A stretch of 64,000 nt of DNA from Streptomyces sp. NBC_00353 (GTDB lineage: Bacteria; Actinomycetota; Actinomycetes; Streptomycetales; Streptomycetaceae): contig NZ_CP107985.1 of assembly GCF_036108815.1 (NCBI RefSeq), forward strand, positions 9,483,501 through 9,547,500, read 5' to 3'. Below, piece by piece: positions 34,821 through 44,291 of the stretch. Positions within the stretch are counted from its first letter, which is position 1. Every line of letters starts with the position of its first letter. Under the pieces are notes generated by a model. That model worked only from the letters and a program-made list of their open reading frames with translations, was not told the DNA's origin and did no database searches. The position numbers were made by a program, and so were the translations under genes.

Positions 34821-36086
34821 TTACCGGATCGAGGCCGCCGCGGTCATGGCCTCGGTACCCTTTCGGCCGGAGCGGCGCTCGGTCACCCAGTAGGCGAGGG
34901 CGATCAGCGGCAGAGCGGCACCGAGGACACTCACCCCTGTCCAGCCGGCGGCGTGGTAGGCCAGCGACCCGAGTTGGGAGCCGAGTGCGCCGCCTGCGAA
35001 GAAGACGGCCATGAAGACGCTGTTGAGCCGTGAACGGGCGCCGGCGTCGAGCCGGTAGATGGTGTGCTGGCCGAGGATGAGGGTGGTCTGCACGGCCACG
35101 TCGATCAGAATCCCGGCGAGTGCGATCAGGATGATCTGGCGCTGCCCGAATCCCGCCACGGCGAAGGCCAGCGCCGCCACGACGAAGGCGATGCCCGTCA
35201 TGGGACGTGCGAGCTCGCGGTCCGCCCAGCGGCCGGCCAGCGGTGCCACCGCGGCACCGGCGGCGCCGACGAGCGCGAACACTCCGACACCGATCGGCGA
35301 GTAGTGGAACCGCGGCCCGGTGAGCACGAAGGAGACGGTGGTCCAGAAAGCGCTGAACGCGGCGTACATCGCCGCCTGGTACAGCCCCCGGCGCAGCAGC
35401 GCGGGGTGGGTGCGCACCAGCTGGAACGTGGAGCGCAGCACCTGGCCGTAGGCGAGCGACGTGGTGGGGGCTTGTTTCGGCAGTGCCACGTGCAGCGCCA
35501 GGGCGAGGAGCGCCATCAGGACCGCGGAACCGAAGTACACGTAGCGCCAGCCCGCGACGTCGGAGACCAGACTGCTGACGGTGCGGGAGAGCAGGATGCC
35601 GGCGAGCAGGCCGCTCATGACGCGGCCGACGATGCGGCCGCGGGCGTGGTCGGGCGCGAGGCTCGCGGCGTACGGGACGAGGATCTGGGCGACCACCGAT
35701 GTGGCGCCGCTGACCAGCGACGCGGCGAACAGCATCGGGAAGTTGGTCGCGAAACCGGCCACCGCGAGCGCGACGGTGGCGACGGCGAGCAGCACGGTGA
35801 CCAGCCGGCGCTTCTCCAGCCGGTCGCCGAGCGGCACGAGGAAGAGCATGCCGACCACGAAGCCGATCTGGGTCACGGTGATCAGCAAGCCGGCCGTGGC
35901 CGTGTCGAGGTGGAAGACCTGGCTGAGCGAGGACAGCAGCGGCTGGGCGTAGTACAGGTTGGCCACGGTCATGCCCGAGCCCACGGCGAGCAGCCCGACC
36001 AGCCATCCCGGCACGCTGTGGGCGGACTCGGCGGACTTGGCGGACGCGGGCCGCTGCGGGGACTGGGGAGCGGGGGAAGCGGACAC
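34821..36086 (-). CDS. MFS transporter (DHA1-like)
   Basis: 421 residues, 12 TM segments starting at VPGWLVGLLAVGSGMTVANL; motif A-like GDRLEKRRL lies in the first cytoplasmic loop and the second half begins near YSPIGVGVFALVGAAGAA. The family exports sugars or drugs. The GTG at 36086 (GAGAGGG upstream) is preferred; an earlier ATG at 36233 would add a Pro-rich leader. Confidence 0.85.
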   Translation of the reverse strand: MSASPAPQSPQRPASAKSAESAHSVPGWLVGLLAVGSGMTVANLYYAQPLLSSLSQVFHLDTATAGLLITVTQIGFVVGMLFLVPLGDRLEKRRLVTVLLAVATVALAVAGFATNFPMLFAASLVSGATSVVAQILVPYAASLAPDHARGRIVGRVMSGLLAGILLSRTVSSLVSDVAGWRYVYFGSAVLMALLALALHVALPKQAPTTSLAYGQVLRSTFQLVRTHPALLRRGLYQAAMYAAFSAFWTTVSFVLTGPRFHYSPIGVGVFALVGAAGAAVAPLAGRWADRELARPMTGIAFVVAALAFAVAGFGQRQIILIALAGILIDVAVQTTLILGQHTIYRLDAGARSRLNSVFMAVFFAGGALGSQLGSLAYHAAGWTGVSVLGAALPLIALAYWVTERRSGRKGTEAMTAAASIR

Positions 36087-36209
36087 GACACCCTCTCGTG
36101 ACGGGAACCGGCGGGGCGGTCCCGGTGGGCTGGACGGTGGCCGCGCGGCTCTTGGCCGCTCGGCTGCCTCGTCCAGCGTCGGCACGGTTCCGATGCTTCC
36201 TCGATGGGT

Positions 36210-36236
36210 GAGATGAATCATGATGTCTGTCATCTC
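36210..36236. promoter_or_regulatory. Inverted repeat upstream of the MFS gene
   Basis: GAGATGA (36210-36216) and TCATCTC (36230-36236) with a 13-nt spacer; a further AGATGA occurs at 36241. Candidate operator. Confidence 0.4.
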
Positions 36237-36310
36237 GAACAGAGATGACGCGCTCGGGCCTGCTGATCGTGCGCCGCGGAAGGGACAGCACCCCCGAGCG
36301 CGCCGAACCC

Positions 36311-36388
36311 GGGGTGATCGCCGCCCGGTTGCGGCACTACGAATCCCGCGACGGCCGGCCGCTGCTCCACGACCATCTCGTCCCAGTG
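36311..36388 (+). pseudogene. Second MobF relaxase fragment
   Basis: GVIAARLRHYESRDGRPLLH then DHLV matches the metal-binding region of MobF relaxases and the fragment at 12.4 kb (SRDGQPLLRDHLV there). Nothing before or after belongs to the gene. Confidence 0.6.
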
Positions 36389-36612
36389 ATTGCGTGGCGT
36401 TCTGCGCCCCGCAATGGGACGGCCCCAGGGGGACAACGGTCTGCTGGGTACTCCCTTGACCTCTGGTATCGCAGGCGATCGATGAAGACCGGGGCCAGGG
36501 CGCGGATGCGCGGTTCGGGTACGTCGCCGCTCAGGGCGCGAACGGCCATGTCGATGCAGCCCCTGTCGACTCACCGGCGCTGTCAGTGGCCGCAGGTAGC
36601 CTCGCGCGGGTG

Positions 36613-37146
36613 ATGGTGGGTACCGAAGAAACGAGGCTGGTCGTCCTGCGAGGGAACAGCGCCTCGGGCAAGTCGTCCGTCGCGGCCGGTATCCGCGACC
36701 GCTTCGGCCGCGGCCTGGCCCTCGTTGGCCAGGACAACCTGCGCCGGATCGTGCTCCGCGAGCGGGACCGGCCCGGCGCGGCGAACATCGGGCTGATCGA
36801 CCTGACGGCCCGCTACGCCCTGGACGCCGGGTACCACGTGGTCGTCGAAGGGCTCATGTATGCCGACCACTACGGCGAGATGCTCGCCCGGCTGCGCGCC
36901 GACCATCGCGGCCCGACCCATGGCTACTACCTGCACGTGCCGTTCGATCAGACCCTTGCCCGCCACGCCACCAAGCCGATCGCGCACGAGGTCAGTGAGC
37001 CGCAGCTGCGGGACTGGTACCGGGAACTCGACCTGCTGCCCGGCGGCATCGAGACCGTCATCGAGGCCGACAGCACCCTCGCCGAGACGGTCGACCGCAT
37101 CATGCTCGACACCGGCCTGACCGGCCTTCCCGCGCTGGAGCACTGA
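36613..37146 (+). CDS. P-loop kinase-like ATPase (AAA_33 type)
   Basis: 177 residues with Walker A GNSASGKSS near residue 16, then GQDNLRRI and HVVVEGLMYADHY, a layout like small nucleotide/antibiotic kinases (AAA_33, zeta-toxin/CPT-like) found widely in Streptomyces. The Lys/Ser of the P-loop and an Asp after it are present. Substrate unknown; could be a phosphotransferase for a small molecule. ATG 36613 or the preceding GTG. Confidence 0.7.
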   Translation: MVGTEETRLVVLRGNSASGKSSVAAGIRDRFGRGLALVGQDNLRRIVLRERDRPGAANIGLIDLTARYALDAGYHVVVEGLMYADHYGEMLARLRADHRGPTHGYYLHVPFDQTLARHATKPIAHEVSEPQLRDWYRELDLLPGGIETVIEADSTLAETVDRIMLDTGLTGLPALEH

Positions 37147-37203
37147 CGGCACGAGGCCCTGGGCACCAAGAGCTGTCCCCGGCCGGCCGACGTCCGCGGT
37201 GAG

Positions 37204-39279
37204 TCAGGGCCGCGGTCTGGGTCGGGCGATGAGTATGGACACGTCGTCGTGGTCGTCCGGACCACGCAGTGTTTCCAGGAGCCGGTCGCAGGTTTCTTCC
37301 AGGGAAAGGTCGTGGCCGTCGAGTACGCGGAGGAGGAGGTCGAGGCGTTCGTCGATGGCGTCGCGGCGTGTCTCGACCAAGCCGTCGGTGTAGAGGACCA
37401 GTTGATCGCCGGGGCGCAAGGGCACGGTGGTCGTTTCGAAGGGGACGCCGCCGACCCCGAGGGGTGCACCAGATGGTAGGTCGAGCAGTTCGGGGGGCCC
37501 GCCTGCAGGTGTCAGTGCGGGGGGCAGGTGTCCGGCTACGGCGATTCGGCACCGGTCGCTGTGCGGGTCGTATTCGGCGTAGATGCAGGTGGCGATGTAG
37601 GGGTCCAGACCGGCGGTGATCTTGTCGAGGCGTTGCAGCACCTGGGCGGGCGGGAGGTCGAGGTCGGCCAGGGTCGCGGTAGCGGTGCGCAGGCGGCCCA
37701 TCGTGGCGGCCGCATCGATGCCGCAGCCCATCACGTCGCCCACCACGAGCGCGGTCTTGTCCTCCGCGAGGGGGATGACGTCGAACCAGTCGCCACCGAC
37801 CTCGGTAGAGGTTCCGGCGGGTTGGTAGCGGGTGGCGACCTCCAGATTCTCGGGTGGCGTCGGCTGGGGCAGCAGGCTGCGCTGGAGCGTCACCGCAGTG
37901 TTGCGGACGCTTTGGTGCAGGCGCGCGTTGTCGAGGGACACTGCGGTTCGGCCGGCGAGCTCATCGGCCAGGGTGACGTCGTCCGCGTTGAAGGGCAGTT
38001 GATTGCGGCCGCGCATCAGCCCCAGGACGCCCAGTGCCCGGCCCTGGGCGGCCAGCGGTATCGCGAGATATGAGTGGATGCCGACACTGGCCAGGACAGC
38101 GGCGGCTCCGGCGTCACGGGCGATGCGCGCCAGATCCCACTCGTCCACGCGAGTCACCATGATCGGCTGACCGGTCCGTACGCATTGGGTGGGCAGCCGG
38201 TCGGCGTCATAGCTGACCGGTTGGTCGGCCGTGCCGGCGGCGCCGCTCGCCTCGGCGAGGTAGGCGGCCTTCACGGCGAGGGTGCGAAAGAGCGCCGGGC
38301 CGCTGTCGGGTGCCGGGGGGCGGCGATCGTCCAGGGCGGAGTCGAGTACGTCTACGACCGCGAGGTCGGCGAGCTCGGGCACTGCGACGTCAGCCAGCTC
38401 GCGGGCGGTCTGCTTCATGTCCAAGGTGGTACCGATACGGGCGGAGCCCTCGGCGACCTGTGCCAGGCGCTGCCGGGCCTGGGCCGCCGCTGTGATCGCG
38501 CCGTGCCGATCGGTGACATCCACCACCGACGTGGCGACACCAAGAACCTGACCGTTGGGATCCTCCAACCGGTAGACGGAGACAGACCAGGCATGATCGT
38601 TGTCAGGGTCGGCCGGGGTGCGGCCAATGGTGTACTTGTCGACCAGAGGGCGTCCGGTCTCGAGCACTTCTCTGACTGCCGCCTCGGACGCGTCGACACT
38701 GTCGGAGGGCAGGACCTCGCGGAAGCCCCGGCCGAGGTGGTCCTTGGCAGACAGGCCGTGCATCCGTTCCATCGCCGGATTGACGGCCACATAACGCAGA
38801 TCGGTGTCCAGAACCTCCAGCCCGACCGGCGACTGGGCGATCAGCTGCGTGGACAACGCCAAGTCCTGCTCCACCTTGCGCAGCGTCGACGCATCGGTGG
38901 CGATACCCAGAGCGTAGAAGTCGCCCTGGTTGTCCGGCAGACGGCTGTAGCGGAATTCCACCAGCCGCGTACTGCCGTCCTTGTTCCGGACGGGAATGAG
39001 CCCGGCCCAGCTCTGGCCGGTCTCCATCGTCTGCTCGCACTTACCGGCCACCAGGTCCATGTACGGGTCGTGGACCAACAGTTGAGCCGCGTGCCGGCCC
39101 AGCACTTCCTGCGCGGAGTAGCCGAACAGCTCCTCGGCCTGCGGGCCCCACAACACGAACCGTCCGGCCGTATCCAGCGCCACCACCGCCACACCGAGCG
39201 TATCCAGCACCCCGGTCGGCAGCTCCAGCCGGAGGTCGGACGAGCCGCTGTCGGCACTGAGAGGTCCCGCTTCACTCAT
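37204..39279 (-). CDS. PAS-PAS-GAF-PP2C (SpoIIE-type) protein phosphatase
   Basis: 691 residues. Two PAS domains (about 20-130 and 140-260), a GAF domain (about 280-440) and a C-terminal PP2C/SpoIIE domain (about 470-690) with GGDWFD, VVGDVMGCG, YTDGL and DDVSIL, i.e. the metal-binding Asp residues. No HATPase domain is fused. Such proteins dephosphorylate anti-anti-sigma factors in response to sensory input. ATG 39279 follows GGAAGGAG. Confidence 0.92.
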   Translation of the reverse strand: MSEAGPLSADSGSSDLRLELPTGVLDTLGVAVVALDTAGRFVLWGPQAEELFGYSAQEVLGRHAAQLLVHDPYMDLVAGKCEQTMETGQSWAGLIPVRNKDGSTRLVEFRYSRLPDNQGDFYALGIATDASTLRKVEQDLALSTQLIAQSPVGLEVLDTDLRYVAVNPAMERMHGLSAKDHLGRGFREVLPSDSVDASEAAVREVLETGRPLVDKYTIGRTPADPDNDHAWSVSVYRLEDPNGQVLGVATSVVDVTDRHGAITAAAQARQRLAQVAEGSARIGTTLDMKQTARELADVAVPELADLAVVDVLDSALDDRRPPAPDSGPALFRTLAVKAAYLAEASGAAGTADQPVSYDADRLPTQCVRTGQPIMVTRVDEWDLARIARDAGAAAVLASVGIHSYLAIPLAAQGRALGVLGLMRGRNQLPFNADDVTLADELAGRTAVSLDNARLHQSVRNTAVTLQRSLLPQPTPPENLEVATRYQPAGTSTEVGGDWFDVIPLAEDKTALVVGDVMGCGIDAAATMGRLRTATATLADLDLPPAQVLQRLDKITAGLDPYIATCIYAEYDPHSDRCRIAVAGHLPPALTPAGGPPELLDLPSGAPLGVGGVPFETTTVPLRPGDQLVLYTDGLVETRRDAIDERLDLLLRVLDGHDLSLEETCDRLLETLRGPDDHDDVSILIARPRPRP

Positions 39280-39495
39280 CCCAGGTGCTCCTTCCACCTG
39301 CCAGGGCGACGCGCGCCCAGCGCAGGCCCTGGAGCTGCAGTGCTGGGATGTTTTTCGTGCCTTTCTGGTGCTTCCATAGTCTCCTGAGACGACCGGCGAC
39401 GCACAGCGCCGGGCGAGGACGTGTGGTCACCGGTGTGAGTAGTTGAGGTACAGGGGGTCACCACAGCGGCCTCCCCGGGTGGGGAGCTTCCGGGA
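39280..39495. other. Upstream region of the phosphatase gene
   Basis: No gene seen. Contains a short hairpin CTCCCC/GGGGAG near 39470. Precedes the Tn3 relic. Confidence 0.4.
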
Positions 39496-39735
39496 ATGAT
39501 CGCTATCTCGACGCTGCCGTCGCCCAGCTCCGCGCCGAGGGCCACGACCTCAAGGACGGGGACGTGGCCCGTCTGTCTCCGCTGAAGGACAGGCACATCA
39601 ACCTCATGGGCCGCTACCAGTTCGGTTTCACGGCTGGTGGGCCGGGCGAGGGGCTGCGGCCCCTGTGTGATCCGGACGCGCCCGAGCTGGACGAGGACGA
39701 CGACGGAGGGCAGGACCGACCGTCAGGAGCCGACC
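39496..39735 (+). pseudogene. Tn3-family transposase, C-terminal relic
   Basis: The frame RYLDAAVAQLRAEGHDLKDG, DVARLSPLKDRHINLMGRYQF, then GEGLRPLCDPDAPELDEDDD matches the conserved end of Tn3-family (DDE) transposases, including their last motifs. Only about 80 codons remain. No Tn3 inverted repeat was identified. Confidence 0.75.
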
Positions 39736-39911
39736 CGGGCGTGATCAGCCGGCGCGCCTCCGCCTTCGTCAGCCGCTTCCCAGCGGCCGCGGTCCGCTCC
39801 CGGGGAGCGCGCGGCTCGATGCCGGTGACCTTGACCGCCTTGGCGAACTCGGCGTCGATCCGCTCTTACCGAGCGCGCGGCCGAGTTCGCCGGTCCGCGT
39901 GCGCGACGATT
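39736..39911. other. Remnant DNA between the Tn3 relic and tetR
   Basis: The strand opposite contains a natural-looking stretch (IDAEFAKAVKVTGIEPRAPR) which I could not assign. No intact gene. Confidence 0.3.
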
Positions 39912-40505
39912 TCAGCTACGGACGCGAGGGCGGCGTTCCCCCTCGGCATCGCTGCTCGCTGTGCTGGTCAGGATCGCGCTTGCGACAACGTCGAAGAGGT
40001 GATCGGCGCGTGGCGCGAGCGAGGGTTGATCGCCGAGCCAAGCGAGCGCCATTACCAGCGCGAACAAATCGGCGCCATCAAAGTCGGTCCGCGCCATGCC
40101 CGCGGCCTGGGCACGGGTGAGGAGCCGCGCACCGGCCGCGCGCAGAGTGGCGCACGAAGCGTGGAGTGCGGACTCGGTGTCCTCGATGGCGGCTGCCATC
40201 AGCACGATCGCGCCCCGGTACTCAGTTGTCCACGCGACACAGTCGCGTAGCCACGAAACGAGAGCATCGGCGGGCGAGCTGGACGTTTCGAGGGCGCCTG
40301 CCTTAGCGGTCAGCTCGTCGAAGCTCGTACGGAGCAGGGCATCGAGCAGCGCCTCGCGCGTCGGGAAGTGGCGCAGCAGCGTCGCGAGTCCGACATCGGC
40401 CCTGCGCGCGATGTCGCGCAGCGACACGTCGACGCCTTGCTCGGTGATGGCGGTGCCCGCTACTGCGAGCAGGTGGTCGCGGTTCTTCCTGGCGTCGGCG
40501 CGCAT
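39912..40505 (-). CDS. TetR-family regulator
   Basis: 197 residues: HTH DHLLAVAGTAITEQGVDVSL then RDIARRADVGLATLLRHFPT, and a C-terminal domain of the SbtR/AcrR-like type. ATG 40505 preceded by GAGGGAC. Divergent from a quinone oxidoreductase; the intergenic space holds three operator-like repeats. Confidence 0.9.
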   Translation of the reverse strand: MRADARKNRDHLLAVAGTAITEQGVDVSLRDIARRADVGLATLLRHFPTREALLDALLRTSFDELTAKAGALETSSSPADALVSWLRDCVAWTTEYRGAIVLMAAAIEDTESALHASCATLRAAGARLLTRAQAAGMARTDFDGADLFALVMALAWLGDQPSLAPRADHLFDVVASAILTSTASSDAEGERRPRVRS

Positions 40506-40524
40506 CTGTCCCTCTTGACTATCC

Positions 40525-40579
40525 GGATCAGTGGTCCATATATTCGGATCAGTGGTCCGCTTATGTGGATCGCTGATCC
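40525..40579. promoter_or_regulatory. Three TetR operator-like repeats, 21-bp period
   Basis: GGATCAGTGGTCC at 40525-40537 and 40546-40558, and GGATCGCTGATCC at 40567-40579. Starts are exactly 21 bp apart (two helix turns) so three dimers would sit on one face. The intergenic region is 111 bp, so both promoters would be occluded. Confidence 0.8.
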
Positions 40580-40616
40580 GAATAAGCCTATCCCGCAGCG
40601 CGGGCAGGAGAAAACC

Positions 40617-41627
40617 ATGCCGACACACACGATGAGGGCGGTCCGGCTCCATGAGCACGGCGGCCCTGAAGTTCTGCGTCACGACGAGGTGCCGATTCCC
40701 GAGCCGGGGCCGGGTGAGGTGCTCGTTCGCGTGCACGCGGTCGGCGTCAACCCCCCCGACTGGTACCTGCGCGACGGGATGTCCAACCTGCCTGTGGAGG
40801 TGAGGCCGAAGTTCAGCCTGCCCGCGATCCCGGGGACGGACCTGTCGGGCGTCGTCGAGGCCGTCGCCGCGGATGTGGACGGCTTCTCCGTCGGTGATGA
40901 AGTCTTCGGTCTCCTTCGCTTCCCCGGCTTCGATGGCAGCACCTATGCCGAGTACGTGGCCGCGCCTGCGTCGGATCTCGCACTCAAGCCGGCCGGCATC
41001 GATCACGTGCACGCCGCCGGGGCGCCCATGTCCGGGCTCACCGCGTGGCAGTTCCTGATCGAGGTCGGACACGATCACCCCTCGGGCTTCCAAGCGGCGC
41101 AGCATCGTCCGGTGCCACTCGACGCCCGCAAGACGGTGCTCATCAACGGCGCCGCGGGCGGCGTGGGGCACTTCGCGCTGCAGCTGGCGAAATGGAAGGG
41201 TGCACGTGTCATCGCGGTGGCGTCGGGCGCGCATGAACTGTTCCTGCGCGAGCTCGGCGCCGACGAGTTCATCGACTACACCAAGAGCCGTCCTGAGGAA
41301 CTCGTGCACGACGTCGACCTCGTTCTCGACGCCGTCGGCGGCCCCGCCAGCAAACGCTTCCTGCGCACGCTCAAGCGCGGCGGCTCCCAGTTCCCCGTGT
41401 TCTTCGGCGAATTCGACGAAGAAGAGAACGCGAAGCTGGGCGTGACCGTCACGGGCACCACGGTCCGCTCGAACGGCGCGCAGCTTGCCGAACTGGCACG
41501 CCTGCTCGACGCGGGCACGGTCCGCGTCGCGATCGACAGCACGTTTGCGCTCGCGGATGCCCGAGCCGCGCACGAACGCGCTGCCCGAGGGCACATCCAG
41601 GGCAAGATCGTGCTCACGGTCGCTTAG
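40617..41627 (+). CDS. NADP-dependent quinone oxidoreductase (zinc-free MDR)
   Basis: 336 residues. GroES-like domain (PGPGEVLVRVHAVGVNPPDW), nucleotide-binding motif INGAAGGVGHFALQLAKWKG and tail GHIQGKIVLTV. Family members reduce quinones/enals with NADPH. Start after AGGAG. Divergent from TetR with triple operator. Confidence 0.9.
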   Translation: MPTHTMRAVRLHEHGGPEVLRHDEVPIPEPGPGEVLVRVHAVGVNPPDWYLRDGMSNLPVEVRPKFSLPAIPGTDLSGVVEAVAADVDGFSVGDEVFGLLRFPGFDGSTYAEYVAAPASDLALKPAGIDHVHAAGAPMSGLTAWQFLIEVGHDHPSGFQAAQHRPVPLDARKTVLINGAAGGVGHFALQLAKWKGARVIAVASGAHELFLRELGADEFIDYTKSRPEELVHDVDLVLDAVGGPASKRFLRTLKRGGSQFPVFFGEFDEEENAKLGVTVTGTTVRSNGAQLAELARLLDAGTVRVAIDSTFALADARAAHERAARGHIQGKIVLTVA

Positions 41628-41675
41628 GGACGAGCCGTTTCACCGGCGCGTCCGGCGCTCGTCCGCGGGGCACCG

Positions 41676-41810
41676 GTGGCCATCGAGACGCCGATGCGCA
41701 GAGCTTGCGGCGCGTCCGGCGACCGGGCGGCCGCGATGCTCGCTGCGGCGAACGGAGCGGACCCGTGCGGTCGGCTCGGTTCGCCGCAGGAGATCGCCGA
41801 GACGGTCGCA
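41676..41810 (+). pseudogene. Possible SDR tail relic
   Basis: The frame ETPMRRACGASGDRAAAML then GRLGSPQEIAETV resembles the end of an SDR (T-P-M after the PG turn and GRLG-PQEIA before the last strand). The frame then breaks. The match is short. Confidence 0.35.
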
Positions 41811-42328
41811 CCACGCCCTCGATCTTCGAGCTCCCGCCGACGACCCGCACGTCATCCCCTTTGGGCGCGACGCATCCAACGCCACGACATTCTCGGCGGA
41901 CTGATCCACGAGTGCCGCGGCACTGCCCGACGGGGACGCACCGGCGAAACACGCAGGTCAGCGCCGGTATGGCACTTCTGGCTCCCGGTGCAGATTGCGC
42001 CTGTCTGTGGCGTGCCCCGGGGCCCTGCGGCGGAAGAACCCGCCCACTCCGGTATTCCGGACCGCCACCCCACCCACTGATACCTTTGCCGCATCCTCCT
42101 ATTTCACGTTTTCCTTGCACACAAGCTAAGCGTCGGATAGGTTTTTTCCATCAGGTTGCACAGCACCGGCCGTCTCCCCGGCCGTCGCAGCTGGCAGACC
42201 CGGCCGCCAGGGCAGTACGCACCCCCCAGCCCCGGCCGCCGTGCACCCGTTGAACCAGTGACGCACTGGACGCGTGAACACCGGCCTCAAGAAACCGTGA
42301 ACACGCCTCAAGAAACAAGGACATCCCC
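41811..42328. other. Noncoding region upstream of the VOC gene
   Basis: No gene recognised. Around 42105-42150 the DNA is notably AT-rich for this window (TTTCACGTTTTCC, then GGATAGGTTTTTTCC) and may contain the promoter of the VOC-reductase operon. Confidence 0.45.
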
Positions 42329-42799
42329 ATGGATCTGAAACTCGAAATGATCGTGCTGCCCGTCTCCGACATCGACCGGACCAAGGCCTTCTACGAGGCG
42401 CTGGGATTCCGCCTGGACGTCGACTACACAGCCAGTGACGACTTCCGGGTGGTCCACTTCACCCCGCCCGGCTCCGAGTGCTCGATCATCTTCGGCGAGG
42501 GAATGACCTCCACCGCCCCCGGCACGATCCAGAGCCTCTACCTCATCGTCACCGACATCGAAGAGGCCCACGCCGAGCTCACCAGCCGCGGCATCGACGT
42601 GAGCGAGGTGTTCCACGACGCCGGAGGGCTGTTCCACGGCCACGAGGACGGGGACGTCACCCACCGCGGTCCCGGCCAGGAGCGGCTGGCCGGCCTGCAC
42701 CCCGAGCGCGCCTCCTACGGCTCCTTCCTCACCTTCAGCGACCCGGACGGCAACGGCTGGGTGCTCCAGGAAGTGACGCAGCGCCTCCCCGGCCGCTGA
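42329..42799 (+). CDS. VOC-family (glyoxalase/dioxygenase-like) protein
   Basis: 156 residues in two beta-alpha-beta modules (LEMIVLPVSDIDRTKAFYEA, then LYLIVTDIEEAHAELTSRGI, and FSDPDGNGWVLQEV). Metal ligands of the family (a His/Glu set) are only partly recognisable. Starts after AAGGACATCCCC. First gene of a pair with the flavoprotein reductase. Confidence 0.85.
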   Translation: MDLKLEMIVLPVSDIDRTKAFYEALGFRLDVDYTASDDFRVVHFTPPGSECSIIFGEGMTSTAPGTIQSLYLIVTDIEEAHAELTSRGIDVSEVFHDAGGLFHGHEDGDVTHRGPGQERLAGLHPERASYGSFLTFSDPDGNGWVLQEVTQRLPGR

Positions 42800-42860
42800 C
42801 ACCAAACCAACCAACCACCCACCCACCTGAGTTGCAGAAGCAGTGATGAATGGAGCAGTA

Positions 42861-44291
42861 ATGAACGAGACCACCCGCACCTACGATGTGATTGTCATCG
42901 GCGCTGGGCCGGTCGGTGAGAACGTGGCCGAACGTGCCCGTGCCGCCGGTCTCAGTACCGTGATCGTGGAGCGTGAACTGCTCGGCGGGGAGTGCTCGTT
43001 CTGGGCCTGTGACCCCAGCAAGGCGCTGCTGCGCCCGGTGGTGGCGCGCGCCGACGCACGCCGCATACCCGGACTCAACCCGGCGGTGGCCGGGCCGCTG
43101 GACGTCGAGGCGGTTCTCGCGCACCGCGACAAGATGTCCTCGTACTGGAAGGACGAGGACCAGGTCGACTGGCTGGACTCGGTCGACGTCGATCTCATAC
43201 GCGGCCACGGCCGCCTCACCGGTCCCAAGCAGGTGTCGGTGCAGACTCCCGGCGGTGAGACTGTCGCCCTCACGGCCCGGCACGCGGTGGCCGTCTCCAC
43301 CGGAACCGGCGCGGCTCTGCCCCCTATCCCGGGCCTGGACACCGTTCGCCCCTGGACCAGCCGTGAGGCGACCAGTGCGGGCAAGGTCCCCGGCCGTCTG
43401 GCCGTGGTCGGCGGCGGTGTGGTGGCCGTCGAGATGGCCACCGCCTGGCAGGCGCTCGGTTCCCAGGTGACCATGCTGGTCCTCGAGAACGGGCTGCTGC
43501 AGCGGATGGAGCCGTTCGCCGGCGAACTGGTCACCGATGGTCTGCGGGAAGCCGGTGTCGACATCCGGTTCGAAACCTCCGTGACCTCTCTGGCGCGCGA
43601 GGACGGCGAGGTCCACATCACCCTGGCCGACGGCGGGCATCTGGTGGCGGACGAGATCCTGCTCGCCACCGGCCGTGCTCCGCGGACCTGGGACCTGGGG
43701 CTGGAGACGATAGGTCTCACCCCGGGCGACTGGCTGAAGGTGGACGACACCTTCCGAGTGACCGACGTCGCCGACGGCTGGTTCTACGCCGTCGGCGACG
43801 TCAACCACCGCGCCCTGATGACCCACCAGGGCAAGTACCAGGCCCGGATCGCCGGCGCCGTCATCGGCGCCCGCGCCAACGGGGAACCGGTCGACGACGC
43901 GCCCTGGGGCGCGCATGTCGCCACCGCTGACCACGTGGCCGTCCCGCAGGTCGTCTTCACCACCCCCGAGGTCGCTTCCGTCGGTCTGACCAGCCGCGAG
44001 GCCGAACAGAGCGGGCGCCGCATCGAGGTGGTGGACTACGACCTCGCACACGTTGCGGGCGCCCACCAGTACGGCGAGGACTACCGCGGCCGGGCCCGCA
44101 TGCTCATCGACACCGACCGCAACACCGTGGTGGGCGTCACCTTCGCCGGACCCGGCGTCGGGGAACTGGTGCACTCCGCCACCATCGCCGTCGCCGGCGA
44201 GGTACCCCTCGACCGGCTCTGGCACGCCGTCCCCGCCTTCCCCACCCTCGGCGAAATCTGGCTGCGACTGCTGGAAACCCACCGAGGCTGA
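42861..44291 (+). CDS. FAD-dependent pyridine nucleotide-disulfide oxidoreductase
   Basis: 476 residues. FAD motif VIVIGAGPVGENVAERARAA, active-site disulfide GGECSFWAC (Cys-x4-Cys), NAD(P)-binding motif VVGGGVVAVEMATAW and FAD second motif FYAVGDV. Resembles mercuric/lipoamide-type reductases, but the C-terminal His-Glu pair typical of them was not clearly seen, so the substrate is open. ATG 42861 has GGAG nearby; two other ATGs just upstream are less well spaced. Confidence 0.88.
   Translation: MNETTRTYDVIVIGAGPVGENVAERARAAGLSTVIVERELLGGECSFWACDPSKALLRPVVARADARRIPGLNPAVAGPLDVEAVLAHRDKMSSYWKDEDQVDWLDSVDVDLIRGHGRLTGPKQVSVQTPGGETVALTARHAVAVSTGTGAALPPIPGLDTVRPWTSREATSAGKVPGRLAVVGGGVVAVEMATAWQALGSQVTMLVLENGLLQRMEPFAGELVTDGLREAGVDIRFETSVTSLAREDGEVHITLADGGHLVADEILLATGRAPRTWDLGLETIGLTPGDWLKVDDTFRVTDVADGWFYAVGDVNHRALMTHQGKYQARIAGAVIGARANGEPVDDAPWGAHVATADHVAVPQVVFTTPEVASVGLTSREAEQSGRRIEVVDYDLAHVAGAHQYGEDYRGRARMLIDTDRNTVVGVTFAGPGVGELVHSATIAVAGEVPLDRLWHAVPAFPTLGEIWLRLLETHRG

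Noticed and set aside
34444..36291. Long minus-strand ORF parallel to the MFS gene
   Set aside because: Other frame of the MFS gene with Arg-rich product.
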